A stretch of 64,000 bases of DNA from NCBI RefSeq assembly GCF_003347635.1, contig NZ_QDFY01000001.1, positions 1-64,000 on the forward strand. The letters run 5' to 3'. The notes below the pieces were generated by a model, which saw only the letters and a program-made list of their open reading frames with translations, made no database searches and was not told the DNA's origin. The DNA comes from Sphingosinicella terrae (GTDB lineage Bacteria > Pseudomonadota > Alphaproteobacteria > Sphingomonadales > Sphingomonadaceae). The position numbers were made by a program, and so were the translations under genes. Shown in pieces: positions 43,129 to 52,257 of the stretch; within the stretch, counting starts at the first letter, position 1, and each line of letters starts with the position of its first letter.

Positions 43129-43593
43129 TCAGCGCGCCGTGCCGTTTGCGCTTGCGGCGGCTGGCGACGGCGTGGCCGCCGCCTGGGCCGCCTCGGCGAC
43201 CGCTTCGAAGGCGAGCAGGATCGACTTGTGGCGAGCGGTGACCCGTCGCGCCTCCCTGAAGACAATGAGGCCTGGCCAGCTTCCCGGATCGTCCCGGCGC
43301 CCGGCCAGGAAATCGGCGAGGGCGTCGCGCGCCCGCGCCAGCTCCTCCGGCGTGCGGCCGACCGCCTGCGCACCCATCAGCGAAGCCGAAGCCTGGCCGA
43401 GGGCGCAGGCCTTCACCTCCTGCCCGAGCGCCGCGACGCGGCCATCCGGGCCGAGCATGACATCGATGGTGACCGTACTGCCGCAGACCGGCGAGCGGCG
43501 CGTCGCGCTCGCCTGCGGCGCCTCCAGCCGCGCGAGATGGGGAATCGTCGCGGCAAGCCGGAGAATGTCGCGATTGTAGAGGCTGCTGGTCAC
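43129..43593 (-). CDS. NifU/IscU-like Fe-S scaffold protein with two of three cysteines
   Basis: A 154-residue protein of the NifU-N/IscU fold. Cys37 (S-P-V-C-G-S) and Cys63 (K-A-C-A-L-G-Q-A-S) match scaffold cysteines. At the third site, His122-Lys123-Ser124-Ile-Leu replaces the usual H-C-S-x-L. An Ala/Pro-rich tail ends the protein. It may carry a cluster with other ligands or serve another role. No other isc/suf gene is nearby. It abuts the antiporter gene tail-to-tail with no gap. Confidence 0.82.
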   Translation of the reverse strand: MTSSLYNRDILRLAATIPHLARLEAPQASATRRSPVCGSTVTIDVMLGPDGRVAALGQEVKACALGQASASLMGAQAVGRTPEELARARDALADFLAGRRDDPGSWPGLIVFREARRVTARHKSILLAFEAVAEAAQAAATPSPAAASANGTAR

Positions 43594-43647
43594 GCTCGCG
43601 ATATAGGAGGCGGGGCAGGGGGGCGCCAGTCGCGCTCCGCGACACGG

Positions 43648-46053
43648 TCATTCGTGGCGGAGCGCCGCGACCGGGGGCTTGCGCGCGACCAGGATCGCGT
43701 GCCCGGCGACGGTGAGGAGGGTGACCGCCAGCGTGAAGGCGCCGCCGGCGAGGAACAGCGCGGGATGCAGCGGCGCATGGGCGGCAAATCCGTCGAGCCA
43801 GCGGCGCATCAGCCACCAGACGATCGGCCAGGCGATGAAATTGGCCCAGAGCACCGGCCGCGAAAATTGCCAGAGCAGCAGGAGCGTCACCTGGCGGGTG
43901 GTCGCGCCGAGCGCCTTGCGGATGCCGATCTCCTTGGTTCGCTGCTCGGCGATGAAGGCGGCCATGCCGAACAGCCCGAGGCAGGCAATGGCCAAGGCGA
44001 TGCCGGCGGCACTGGCGAAGAGGATGCCTTCGCGCCGAATGTCGCGATACAGGCCCTCGGCATAGACCTGGAGCGGGAGGATGTCGGGAAGTCCCGGCTG
44101 CTGCGTGGCGATCCAAAGGTCGCGCAAGCCGGCTGACGCGCTTGCCAGCTGGCCGGGTGCGACGCGGGCGCTGATCATGGCGAAGCGGGACGGATCGACG
44201 AAATAGACGGTCGCGGCGACAGGTACGCGTACCGACCCGGTCGGAAAATCCGGCACGACCCCGATGATTGTGAAGGCGCGCTGCCCGCGGAAGAAGGAGG
44301 ATTGGAGGCGGACGCCGATCGCGTCCCGGGCATCGGCAAGGCCGAGCTCGCGAACCGCTGTTCGGTTGACGACGATGCGTATCTCCTGCGGAGCCCCGAC
44401 AGGCGGATGGACGATGTCGCCGCCCTGGCTGCGATCGAACAGGCGACCGGCGAGGGGATCGAGCCCATAAGCCTGGAGGAATCCGAAATCGACCGAGAGC
44501 GTCTCGAACGAGTGGATCTCGGCCGGCGAAATTTCCATCATCTCCACGACCCGTTCCGCGCCGATCATCGTCGGCTGCGAGCAGACCAGGGTGCCGACTC
44601 CGGGCAGGCGGGCAAGGCCGTTCCGGATCGCGTCCGTGCAGGGTGCTGAGACGAGCAGCATGTTCTGGCCGGCGAGACGGGAGGCGGCGTCGGCCGCGAA
44701 CTTCGTCTGGCGCCAGATCACCACCGTCGAGATCACCAGGCCGGTGAGGATCGCGAACTGGACCAGAACCAGTGCCCGGCGCAGGCGGCCCCGGTCGAGA
44801 TGTGCCGGGCCGCCGCGAAGCGCTGTGGCGGGGCGCAGCCCCGAGAGCAAAAGGGCCGGGTACGCGCCGGCGAGCAGGGTCACCGCGACCGTGGCGAGCA
44901 GCACGGCGCCAGCCGATTCCGGCCGCCAATATTCGAAGCGCATCTCCCGCTCGAGGAAGCCGTTGAAAACGGGCAGCAGCAGCTCGACGGCGGAAAGCGC
45001 CAGCCCCATCGCCGCCGCAACCTGGAGCAGCGACTCGGCGAGGAACTGCGCGACCAGCAGCGAGCGGCTCGCGCCGACCGCCTTGCGCACCCCGACTTCC
45101 TTGGCGCGGCGCGACACGCGGGCGGTGGTCAGGTTGACGAAATTGACGCAGGCGCCGACGAGGATCAGGAGCGCGACGATCGCCGCGGCCCAGACCGTGG
45201 CCCGGTCCCCCGGCGCCTTCATCGCATTGACCCCCGCCGGCGCGAAATGGATGTCGCGGATGGGCAGGACGGTGAGCGTCGCCGCGACGCCGAACGGATT
45301 GTCCGGAGGGATAAGGAGGTGCCGGACCACCAGGTCGGGCAAGGCGGCTCTTACGGCCTCGATCGAAGCCCCAGGCTTCAGCCGGAAATAGGTGTAGGTC
45401 GTGCCGTCGAAGTGAAAGCCGGGCGGGCGCGCATCCATCTCCGCGAGGTTGGAGAAGGGGGTCCTGCCGGAGCCGAAGAGGCGGCCGGCAAGATGGGTTT
45501 GGCCGGGCAGGTCCTCGATGACCGCCGTCACCCGCATCAGGTGCCGCCGGTTGAGCCGGAGCGTCTGCCCCAGCGGGGCATCGCTGCCGAAGAAGCGGCG
45601 CGCCATGCTGCGGGTGAGCACGAGCGAATCGGGCGCATCGAGGGCCGTGGTCGGATCTCCGGCGACGGCGGTCACGGGCAGGACGGTGAACAGGGTCGGG
45701 TCCGCCCAGTAGATCGTCTCGTTGGCTTCGACCTGTCGATGATCGAGCGTCCAGTCCTGCGGCATCATCCGCGCGACGGTCTCGATCTGGGGCAGTTCCC
45801 GCTTCAGACCCTCCGCCATCACATAGTCGGTCCCGTCGAACCGGACGGCGACGCCGCCGGGCATCGTGATCGAGGAGGAGATGCGGTAGACGTCGGCAGG
45901 GAAGACATGGTCCCATGTCAGCTCGTCGTGAACGTAGAGCGACAGCAGGACGGCGGCGGCGAAGCCGAGGGCGAGGCCGAGGATGTTGAGCGCGCTGTGG
46001 AAGGGGCTGCCCGTCAGCGACCGGAAGGCGGTCACCCACAGATTGCGGAGCAT
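43648..46053 (-). CDS. Orphan MacB/FtsX-type ABC transporter permease
   Basis: An 801-residue protein with two repeats of a MacB periplasmic domain plus FtsX permease: helix 1 near 20-40, three helices near 285-420, then a fifth near 440 and three more near 680-795. Y-V-H-D-E-L-T-W-D and F-x-S-x-x-P-L-G-x-T-L mark the periplasmic parts; E-I-G-I-R-K-A-L-G-A is the FtsX motif. The ATG at 46053 has GGGGAAG. No ATPase gene is adjacent. Divergent from a two-component system, so the two are probably functionally linked. Confidence 0.87.
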   Translation of the reverse strand: MLRNLWVTAFRSLTGSPFHSALNILGLALGFAAAVLLSLYVHDELTWDHVFPADVYRISSSITMPGGVAVRFDGTDYVMAEGLKRELPQIETVARMMPQDWTLDHRQVEANETIYWADPTLFTVLPVTAVAGDPTTALDAPDSLVLTRSMARRFFGSDAPLGQTLRLNRRHLMRVTAVIEDLPGQTHLAGRLFGSGRTPFSNLAEMDARPPGFHFDGTTYTYFRLKPGASIEAVRAALPDLVVRHLLIPPDNPFGVAATLTVLPIRDIHFAPAGVNAMKAPGDRATVWAAAIVALLILVGACVNFVNLTTARVSRRAKEVGVRKAVGASRSLLVAQFLAESLLQVAAAMGLALSAVELLLPVFNGFLEREMRFEYWRPESAGAVLLATVAVTLLAGAYPALLLSGLRPATALRGGPAHLDRGRLRRALVLVQFAILTGLVISTVVIWRQTKFAADAASRLAGQNMLLVSAPCTDAIRNGLARLPGVGTLVCSQPTMIGAERVVEMMEISPAEIHSFETLSVDFGFLQAYGLDPLAGRLFDRSQGGDIVHPPVGAPQEIRIVVNRTAVRELGLADARDAIGVRLQSSFFRGQRAFTIIGVVPDFPTGSVRVPVAATVYFVDPSRFAMISARVAPGQLASASAGLRDLWIATQQPGLPDILPLQVYAEGLYRDIRREGILFASAAGIALAIACLGLFGMAAFIAEQRTKEIGIRKALGATTRQVTLLLLWQFSRPVLWANFIAWPIVWWLMRRWLDGFAAHAPLHPALFLAGGAFTLAVTLLTVAGHAILVARKPPVAALRHE

Positions 46054-46212
46054 CGGTTCTTCCCCCAGGCAGCTTGCATCTTCCGGCATGCGGATGCGTC
46101 GGCCGGACTGACAAGAGCTCGCACGGTGACGGCCCCTTTCCCTTCGCGCGGCCCGCTCGTCGCCGCCGACGAGCCGGCGCGGCGGCGTTGGCGTGTGGGC
46201 CATGTTAGCGCA

Positions 46213-46240
46213 GTTATCGCCAACGAAAAAATGCGTTATC
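46213..46240. promoter_or_regulatory. Candidate operator between permease and two-component genes
   Basis: GTTATC occurs at 46213-46218 and 46235-46240, 22 bp apart (about two helical turns), each preceded by a GC-containing G-C-A or T-G-C element. The DNA between is A-rich, in contrast with its surroundings. It lies 160 nt before the permease start and 98 nt before the regulator gene. Regulation by the Fis-type response regulator is inferred from position. Confidence 0.35.
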
Positions 46241-46337
46241 CTCGTAGGTTAGGGTGATGGGTGCGGCGTCCGGGCTTCCCTTGTGTCCGGATCCGGACGG
46301 ATTGCGAGCGTCGGCGCGATCGGATTAAGCTCGGCCG

Positions 46338-46877
46338 ATGAACATGCTTCCGCCCCTCCTGATCGTCGAAGACGATGACGACGTGCGCCAGGCGGCCCAG
46401 CTCGCGCTCGAACCCTATGTCGAGCGGGCCGAGGCCGTCGCCTGTCCAGAGGAGGCGGAGGCGCTGCTGGTGCCCGGCCGCTTCGGATGCGTCCTGCTGG
46501 ACATGAACTTCGTCGCCGGCGCGCGATCCGGCCAGGAGGGCATCGACGCGCTCTCCCGCCTGAAGGCGCAGGACCCTTGCCTGGCCGTCGTCCTGATGAC
46601 GGCCTTCGGCGGGGTGTCGCTGGCGGTGGCGGCGCTGAAGCGGGGCGCGCACGATTTCATGCTCAAGCCGTGGCGCAATGGCGACCTGGTGGCCGCGGTC
46701 CGGTCGGCGAGCGAGGCGACGTTGGCTGCCCGGCAGAGCAGGAAGCTGGACGAGGTCGAGCGGGACGCGATCGAAGGAGCGCTCGCCCGCAGCGGCGGGA
46801 ACATCGCCCGGGCCGCCGCCGGCCTGGGTCTCAGCAGGCCTGCCCTCTACCGGCGCATGGCCCGGCATGGCCTCTAG
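46338..46877 (+). CDS. Response regulator with receiver and Fis-type HTH (no AAA+ domain)
   Basis: A 179-residue regulator. The receiver has acidic residues Glu11-Asp12-Asp13 and phosphoacceptor Asp55, with L-M-T-A-F and L-K-P-W downstream. The C-terminal helix-turn-helix (A-R-S-G-G-N-I-A-R-A-A-A-G-L-G-L-S-R-P-A-L-Y-R at 152-174) is of the NtrC/Fis type. The sigma-54 AAA+ domain is absent, as in RegA/ActR, so it should act on ordinary promoters. The histidine kinase gene overlaps its end by 11 nt. Confidence 0.9.
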   Translation: MNMLPPLLIVEDDDDVRQAAQLALEPYVERAEAVACPEEAEALLVPGRFGCVLLDMNFVAGARSGQEGIDALSRLKAQDPCLAVVLMTAFGGVSLAVAALKRGAHDFMLKPWRNGDLVAAVRSASEATLAARQSRKLDEVERDAIEGALARSGGNIARAAAGLGLSRPALYRRMARHGL

Positions 46878-48093
46878 GGACCGAAGGCGCACCGTCGCCC
46901 GATCGTTCGGCCTGCGGACCCTCCTTGCCGGCGGCCTTGCCTTTCTCATCGTCGAGGTGCTGGCGGGCACCGAATATTATGCGACGGCGGCGGTGCTGGG
47001 CGGCCTCCTCGCGCTGACGGTGTGGGACACCGCGCGCTTGCAGTCGGGATCTCCGCCCTCGAGCGGTGGCGCCGACGCGCGTCATCGGGAGCGGCTGCAG
47101 CAGCTCGATCGGGACTCCGCCTTGCTCGATGCCGTGAGCGTCGCCCTGATCGCGCTGGCGCCGGATGGACGGATCGCCTTCGCCAATCGGGCCGCCCGTC
47201 GGCTCGCGGGAGAACCGGTGCGCAGGCTCACCGACATGGCGGCCCTCGGTCCGGACCTCGCGGTCCAGATCCTCGCCTTGCCGGCCGGCGCCCGGCGAAT
47301 CCTCACGCTCGCCGACGGCCGGCTGATGCTGGTCTGGGTCGTCGAGCTCGTCATCCCCGGTGAGCCGGCGCAGAAGCTGGTCTCCCTGCAGGCCGTGGCC
47401 GGCGAGCTGGACGCGGTCCAGCTGCGCGCCTGGCAGGATATGAGCCGCGTGCTCTCTCACGAGATCATGAATTCGCTGACTCCGATCGCCTCGCTATCGG
47501 AGAGTGCCGCGAGCCTGATGCGCGGGCAGGAGACGGCGGAGGCGCGTGTCGTGCGCGCCGTCGAATCGGTCGCTCGCCGCAGCCGCCATCTGATCGACTT
47601 CGTCGAGCGCTACCGGCAGGTGGCGGAATTGCCGGAGCCGAGCCTCCGGCCGATCCGGGCGGCGGCGCTGGTCGCCGACATCACGGCGCTGATGGAGGCA
47701 GATCTCGCCGGGGCGGGGGTCTCCCTGCGAAGCGACGTCGAGCCGCCGGACGTCACGTTCCAGGGCGACCCGGAACTCCTGTCCCAGGCGATCCTCAATC
47801 TCGTGCGAAACGGGGCCGAGGCGGCAGCCCCGGCGGCGGCGCCCCTGGTCTCCCTTTCCTGCCGGCGGATCGGCTCGGAGCTGATCCTCCAGGTAAGGGA
47901 CTCTGGCCCCGGCTTCGATCCGGACCGCCTCGAGGAATCGTTCGTCCCCTTTTTCACCACCAAAGCGGGCGGGTCGGGCATCGGCCTCACCTTGGCCCGG
48001 CAGATCGCGCTCGCCCATGGCGGCCGCCTCGAAGCGGCGAACGAGACAGAGGGCGGCGCCGTCCTCAGGATGATCCTCCCAATCCGAGGATGA
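46867..48093 (+). CDS. Membrane histidine kinase (NtrB/NtrY-like)
   Basis: A 408-residue kinase. Two closely spaced transmembrane helices (about 15-35 and 36-55) leave almost no periplasmic loop, so it senses within the membrane or cytosol. A PAS-like segment lies near 85-150 (VALIALAPDGRIAFANRAA). The phosphoacceptor is His198 (V-L-S-H-E-I-M-N-S-L-T-P). N, G1 and G2 boxes follow (N-L-V-R-N-G-A-E, D-S-G-P-G-F, G-S-G-I-G-L-T). The ATG at 46867 overlaps the regulator gene by 11 nt. Confidence 0.9.
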   Translation: MASRDRRRTVARSFGLRTLLAGGLAFLIVEVLAGTEYYATAAVLGGLLALTVWDTARLQSGSPPSSGGADARHRERLQQLDRDSALLDAVSVALIALAPDGRIAFANRAARRLAGEPVRRLTDMAALGPDLAVQILALPAGARRILTLADGRLMLVWVVELVIPGEPAQKLVSLQAVAGELDAVQLRAWQDMSRVLSHEIMNSLTPIASLSESAASLMRGQETAEARVVRAVESVARRSRHLIDFVERYRQVAELPEPSLRPIRAAALVADITALMEADLAGAGVSLRSDVEPPDVTFQGDPELLSQAILNLVRNGAEAAAPAAAPLVSLSCRRIGSELILQVRDSGPGFDPDRLEESFVPFFTTKAGGSGIGLTLARQIALAHGGRLEAANETEGGAVLRMILPIRG

Positions 48094-48129
48094 GCCCATA
48101 TCGGTGAGAGTTACTGCGCGACTCTATTG

Positions 48130-48152
48130 CTAATGCGAGTGCTTCGCATTAG
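48130..48152. promoter_or_regulatory. Fur-box-like palindrome before the TonB receptor gene
   Basis: CTAATGCGA (48130-48138) and TCGCATTAG (48144-48152) form a perfect 9-bp inverted repeat with a 5-nt centre. The core resembles TGCGAATGATTCGCA-like Fur sites of alphaproteobacteria, matching 13 of 15 positions by eye. It lies 45 nt before the receptor start and 37 nt after the kinase stop, so it could also be a kinase-operon hairpin. Confidence 0.5.
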
Positions 48153-48196
48153 TGACAGCCCCGTTGAAGAGCGGATGGGCCGCTTTAGGGGGAATG

Positions 48197-50356
48197 ATGA
48201 AGCGTGTGAGACTCTTGCTGCTCGCCGGTGCTGCGCTGGCCTGCGCGCCGGCTTTCGCCGAGGATGTCGCTGGCGAAGTTCATGCGGCCGACGATGTCGA
48301 GCGTATCCTCGTCACGGGGCAGATGCGCACCAGCGGCGCCGCTACCAAGACCGACACGCCGGCGACGGAAGTGCCGCAGCCGGTCACGATCATTCCCGAC
48401 ACGTTGTTCGAGGCGCAGGGCGCAGTCTCGATCGGCGACACCCTCAACTATGTATCGGGCGTGCAGTCCAACCCCTACGGCCCCGACAGCCGCGTCGACG
48501 GTGCCTTCATCCGCGGCATCAACGCACTGCAGTTCCGCGACGGCATGCGCGACATCTTCAGCTACTATGCGAGCATCCGCGCCGACCCCTACAATTTCAA
48601 CAGCGTTCAGGTGCTGCGCGGACCGTCATCCGTGCTGTTCGGCGCCGGCTCGCTCGGCGGCATCGTCAATCTCAATTCGAAGCTGCCGGAATTCACCGCG
48701 GGCGGCGAGGTGGCCTTGCGCTACGGCTCGTTCGATCGGCTCGAGGCCCTCGCCGACGTCACCGGCCCGATCGGCGGCGACCTTGCCGGGCGCGTCGTTG
48801 CCCGGGTGCGCGATTCCGGCACCCAGACCGACTATGTGCCGGACGACCGCATCCTGCTGTCGCCGTCGCTGACCTGGGCGCCCGGCACCGAAACGCGGCT
48901 CACCTTGCTCGGCCTCTACCAGGAGGATGACGGCGGCTCGACGTCGCAATTCCTGCCCCTGGTCGGCACCATCCTGCCCAACCGCAACGGGCGGCTGCCG
49001 AGCGACCGGTTCGTCGGCAAGCCGGGATGGGATCGCTATGACGGAAGGCTGCTGCAGGGCACCGCCTTGTTCGAGCATCGCTTCAGCGACCTTGCCCGGA
49101 TCAACCTGCGGGCCCGCTACATCGACAGCGACCTCACCTACTTCACCCACTATGCCGACAGCTATTCGAATCCGGCCAACCCTTATGTCCTGCTCGATCC
49201 CGTCACCGGTCTTCCGGTGCTCGACCCGGTCACGGGCGTGCCGCTCCGCGATCCCGAGCAGAGGACGATCGGCCTCTATTCGGACGGCAGCGTCGCGCGG
49301 ATGGAGATCTTCTCGACCGACAACAATGTCCAGCTGAGCTTCGACACCGGCGCCGCTGTCGAGCATCTCCTGCTGGCGGGAATCGACTATAGCTGGAACC
49401 GCGTGCGAAAAGTCGGCGGCTTCTCCTTCGAATATTTCGATATCTACGCACCGGATTATGGTTCGCTTTCCGATTATGGCGGCGGCCTGCCCCAGCCTTC
49501 GGCGCCCTCCGAGGATGTCGAGCAGGACCAGATCGGCATCTACGTCCAGGACCAGATCAGGCTGTGGGACCGGGTCTCGGTGGTGCTCGGCGCGCGCCGC
49601 GACCATGTCAGCGCGCGCTCCTTCGGCGGCCCCGGGCAATCGTGGAACGCCACCACCTTCCGGGCCGGCATCATCGGCGAGCTGGTGGCGGGCGTGCTCC
49701 CCTTCTTCAGCTACACCGAGAGCTTCGAGCCGATCTCGGGGACCGCCAGCGACGGCAATCCGTTCGTGCCCAAGGCCGGCCGGCAATATGAGCTCGGGCT
49801 CAAGCTGCAGCCGAACGATGCCAGCATGGTGACGCTGACCGGCTACCATATCCGCGAGAGCAACCGGCCCGTCGACGATCCGACCACGCCGGATCCGTTC
49901 GACCAGCGGCAGATCGGGTCGCTGACGTCGCAGGGCTTCGAGTTCGAGGCGCGGACCGTCCTTGCGGGCGACCTCCAGCTGATCGCCAACTATTCCTATG
50001 TCGACGCCGAGGAGAGCGGCACCGACCGGCAACTGGAGAACGTGCCCAAGCACAATGCCTCGCTCTGGCTGTCGCGGCCCTTCGACCTGGGCAACGACGC
50101 GACGTTGACGCTGGCCGGCGGCGTCCGCCATTCGGGCAGCAGCCGCTCCTACGGCCCGGCCTTCCCGGACGGGATCGTCACGCCTTCCTACACGCTCGTT
50201 GACGCCTTTGCCGAGGTCACGTGGCGGCAGTGGAGCTTCGCGCTCAACGCGACCAACCTGCTCGGGGAGGACTATTTCTCCGCCTGCCTCGCCCGCGGAG
50301 ACTGCTTTCTCGGCGCCGAGCGCAACGTCTTCGGCACGTTGAGCTACCGCTTCTGA
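48197..50356 (+). CDS. TonB-dependent siderophore receptor
   Basis: A 719-residue outer-membrane receptor. The signal peptide is MKRVRLLLLAGAALACAPAF-A. The plug domain (T-E-V-P-Q-P-V-T-I-I-P, then Q-V-L-R-G-P-S-S-V-L-F-G near 140) is of the ferrichrome/FhuA-FoxA class. The beta-barrel ends with a terminal Phe (L-S-Y-R-F). It should import a ferric siderophore. Of two adjacent ATGs, the one at 48197 gives better spacing from AGGGGG. A Fur-like palindrome lies upstream and two membrane-protein genes follow in overlap. Confidence 0.93.
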   Translation: MKRVRLLLLAGAALACAPAFAEDVAGEVHAADDVERILVTGQMRTSGAATKTDTPATEVPQPVTIIPDTLFEAQGAVSIGDTLNYVSGVQSNPYGPDSRVDGAFIRGINALQFRDGMRDIFSYYASIRADPYNFNSVQVLRGPSSVLFGAGSLGGIVNLNSKLPEFTAGGEVALRYGSFDRLEALADVTGPIGGDLAGRVVARVRDSGTQTDYVPDDRILLSPSLTWAPGTETRLTLLGLYQEDDGGSTSQFLPLVGTILPNRNGRLPSDRFVGKPGWDRYDGRLLQGTALFEHRFSDLARINLRARYIDSDLTYFTHYADSYSNPANPYVLLDPVTGLPVLDPVTGVPLRDPEQRTIGLYSDGSVARMEIFSTDNNVQLSFDTGAAVEHLLLAGIDYSWNRVRKVGGFSFEYFDIYAPDYGSLSDYGGGLPQPSAPSEDVEQDQIGIYVQDQIRLWDRVSVVLGARRDHVSARSFGGPGQSWNATTFRAGIIGELVAGVLPFFSYTESFEPISGTASDGNPFVPKAGRQYELGLKLQPNDASMVTLTGYHIRESNRPVDDPTTPDPFDQRQIGSLTSQGFEFEARTVLAGDLQLIANYSYVDAEESGTDRQLENVPKHNASLWLSRPFDLGNDATLTLAGGVRHSGSSRSYGPAFPDGIVTPSYTLVDAFAEVTWRQWSFALNATNLLGEDYFSACLARGDCFLGAERNVFGTLSYRF

Positions 50357-50937
50357 TGGGCGGCGCGGCGGCGATGACATGGATCGGCGCCGTCCTGGCG
50401 GTCGCCGGCGTGGCCCTGCTGCGCTTGGCCTGGGCGCGGCCGCGACGGTCGCGGGCGCTCAACGGCCTGGGCTGGAGCGCGCTGGCGACGGCGACGATCC
50501 TCGCCTGGCAGGGCGACGGCGCCTGGGGCGTCGCCTTGGCCTCCTTGTTCGCGATGGCCGCGGCGCTGGTCCTGCTCGCGGTCGCGGGCGCGAAATCGCC
50601 GGCGGGACGGGCCAAGCCGTCCGACCGCAAGACCGGGATGCTGCCCGAGGCGGGGGAGCCGAAGCGGATCGGCGGGCGTGTCCTCACTTTCCTCGTCGTC
50701 GTGCTCGGCGGGCTCGTCGTGTCGATCGGACTTGCAATAGCGGTTCGCGGGGTCGGCGGGCTGCTCGGCTGGCAGGAGGCCGATGGCAACGCGCTCGCCT
50801 TCTTCACGGTGCCGCTCGCCTGGGCCGTGCTGGCCTCGGTCCTGCTGATGCAGGCGCGCCGGCGCAGCCAGATCGTCACCCTGGCGGTCTGCTCTGCGCC
50901 GGCTTTTCTCTTCCTCCTGACCGGAGTGGGAACATGA
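50356..50937 (+). CDS. Membrane protein of the iron-uptake operon
   Basis: A 193-residue protein with about five hydrophobic helices. I recognise no named family with confidence; DUF3649/DUF3325-like proteins occupy this position between TonB receptors and PepSY proteins in other bacteria. The ATG at 50356 shares one base with the receptor stop (TGATG). The next gene overlaps by 4 nt. Position implies a role in handling iron or its chelate at the inner membrane. Confidence 0.72.
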   Translation: MGGAAAMTWIGAVLAVAGVALLRLAWARPRRSRALNGLGWSALATATILAWQGDGAWGVALASLFAMAAALVLLAVAGAKSPAGRAKPSDRKTGMLPEAGEPKRIGGRVLTFLVVVLGGLVVSIGLAIAVRGVGGLLGWQEADGNALAFFTVPLAWAVLASVLLMQARRRSQIVTLAVCSAPAFLFLLTGVGT

Positions 50938-52235
50938 AGCTTGTCCCGAGCAGCGACACGGTGAAGCGCGGTCTCTCCGCCCATGCGGCGATGGGCCTGC
51001 TGGCGGGAGCCCTGCTCTACCTCGTCTGCCTCAGCGGCACGATCCTCGTCTTCTACGAGGAGTGGCAGCGTTTCGAGCAGATCGATGCGCCGGAGATGAC
51101 CAGCATCGATCCGGACGCGGTCCAGCGCGGCGTCGAGGCGGTGCTCGCCAGCGAGCGCGGCAAGCCGCCGACGACCCATCTCTACGTCCATCTGCCGGTG
51201 CCCGAGCTGCCGCGAACGACGATCACCACCGACACGCAGGCGGTGCATCTCGACGCCGCGGGACGCATGATCGTCCCCGAGCAGAACCATTGGTCCGAAT
51301 TCCTCTACGCGCTGCACTACACGCTGAACCTGCCGGCGCTGGTCGGCATCACCATCGTCGGCGCGCTCGGCATGCTGATGATCGCCCTGGCGGTGACCGG
51401 CCTGATCGCGCATCCGCGGATCTTCCGCGACGCCTTCAAGCTGCGCACGCGCCACAGCGAGGGCATCGCTTTGGCCGACTGGCACAACCGGCTGAGCGTC
51501 TGGACCTTGCCCTTCTCGCTGGCGATCGCGCTCACCGGCGCGGTGATCGGCCTCGCCACCGTCGGCGGCTATGCGGTCGCCGCGCGCTATTATGGCGGTG
51601 ACATCGAGGTGCTCTACGCCACCGTGTTCGGCGATGAGCCCGAGCACGATGCCGCGCGCGCGCCGATCCCGGACGTCGCGGCGGCGCTGCGCTTCATGGA
51701 TGCGCGCCTTCCCGGGGTCGACGTCACCTATGTCGTGCTGCACGATCCAGGCACCGCCGGCCAGCACGTCCAGCTCGTCGGCGGCCACCCACGGCGGCTG
51801 ATCTTCGGCGAATATTATGCCTTCGACCGCGAAGGCGGCTTTCGCGGCACGGCGGGAATCGCCGACGGCACGCTCGGCCAGCAGGCCGCCGCGTCCAACT
51901 ACAATCTCCATTTCGGCAATTATGGCGGGCTGCCGGTGAAGATCGCCTATTTCCTGCTGGGCCTCGCCGTCACCGTGGTGAGCGCGACCGGCGTCCATAT
52001 CTGGCTCGGCAAGAGGCGACGGCGGGGCCTGCACGAGCCTCGGCTCAAGGCGGCCTGGGAAGGGATCGTCTGGGGCGCGCCGGCGGCGCTGGCGGTGACG
52101 CTGGCGGCGCGGTTCGTCATCGGGGACGGGGCACCATTCGCGGCGATCTTCTGGATCGGGCTTGCGGCGGCGGTGATCGGCTGGGTGCTCCGGGCGCGCA
52201 AGGCTGAGAAGGAAGGCGTGCCGGCGATGGCGTGA
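50934..52235 (+). CDS. PepSY-associated TM-helix protein (PiuB-like)
   Basis: A 433-residue inner-membrane protein with four main helices (about 18-40, 130-155, 190-212 and 340-365) and two more at the C-terminus. The PepSY_TM signature is visible (L-H-Y-T-L-N-L near 127 and D-W-H-N-R-L-S-V-W near 180), with His residues placed to bind haem. Such proteins are thought to reduce ferric siderophores; that role is inferred. The ATG at 50934 overlaps the previous stop (ATGA). Confidence 0.87.
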   Translation: MKLVPSSDTVKRGLSAHAAMGLLAGALLYLVCLSGTILVFYEEWQRFEQIDAPEMTSIDPDAVQRGVEAVLASERGKPPTTHLYVHLPVPELPRTTITTDTQAVHLDAAGRMIVPEQNHWSEFLYALHYTLNLPALVGITIVGALGMLMIALAVTGLIAHPRIFRDAFKLRTRHSEGIALADWHNRLSVWTLPFSLAIALTGAVIGLATVGGYAVAARYYGGDIEVLYATVFGDEPEHDAARAPIPDVAAALRFMDARLPGVDVTYVVLHDPGTAGQHVQLVGGHPRRLIFGEYYAFDREGGFRGTAGIADGTLGQQAAASNYNLHFGNYGGLPVKIAYFLLGLAVTVVSATGVHIWLGKRRRRGLHEPRLKAAWEGIVWGAPAALAVTLAARFVIGDGAPFAAIFWIGLAAAVIGWVLRARKAEKEGVPAMA

Positions 52236-52257
52236 TGGGCGCGCGCCTGCGGCGGTC

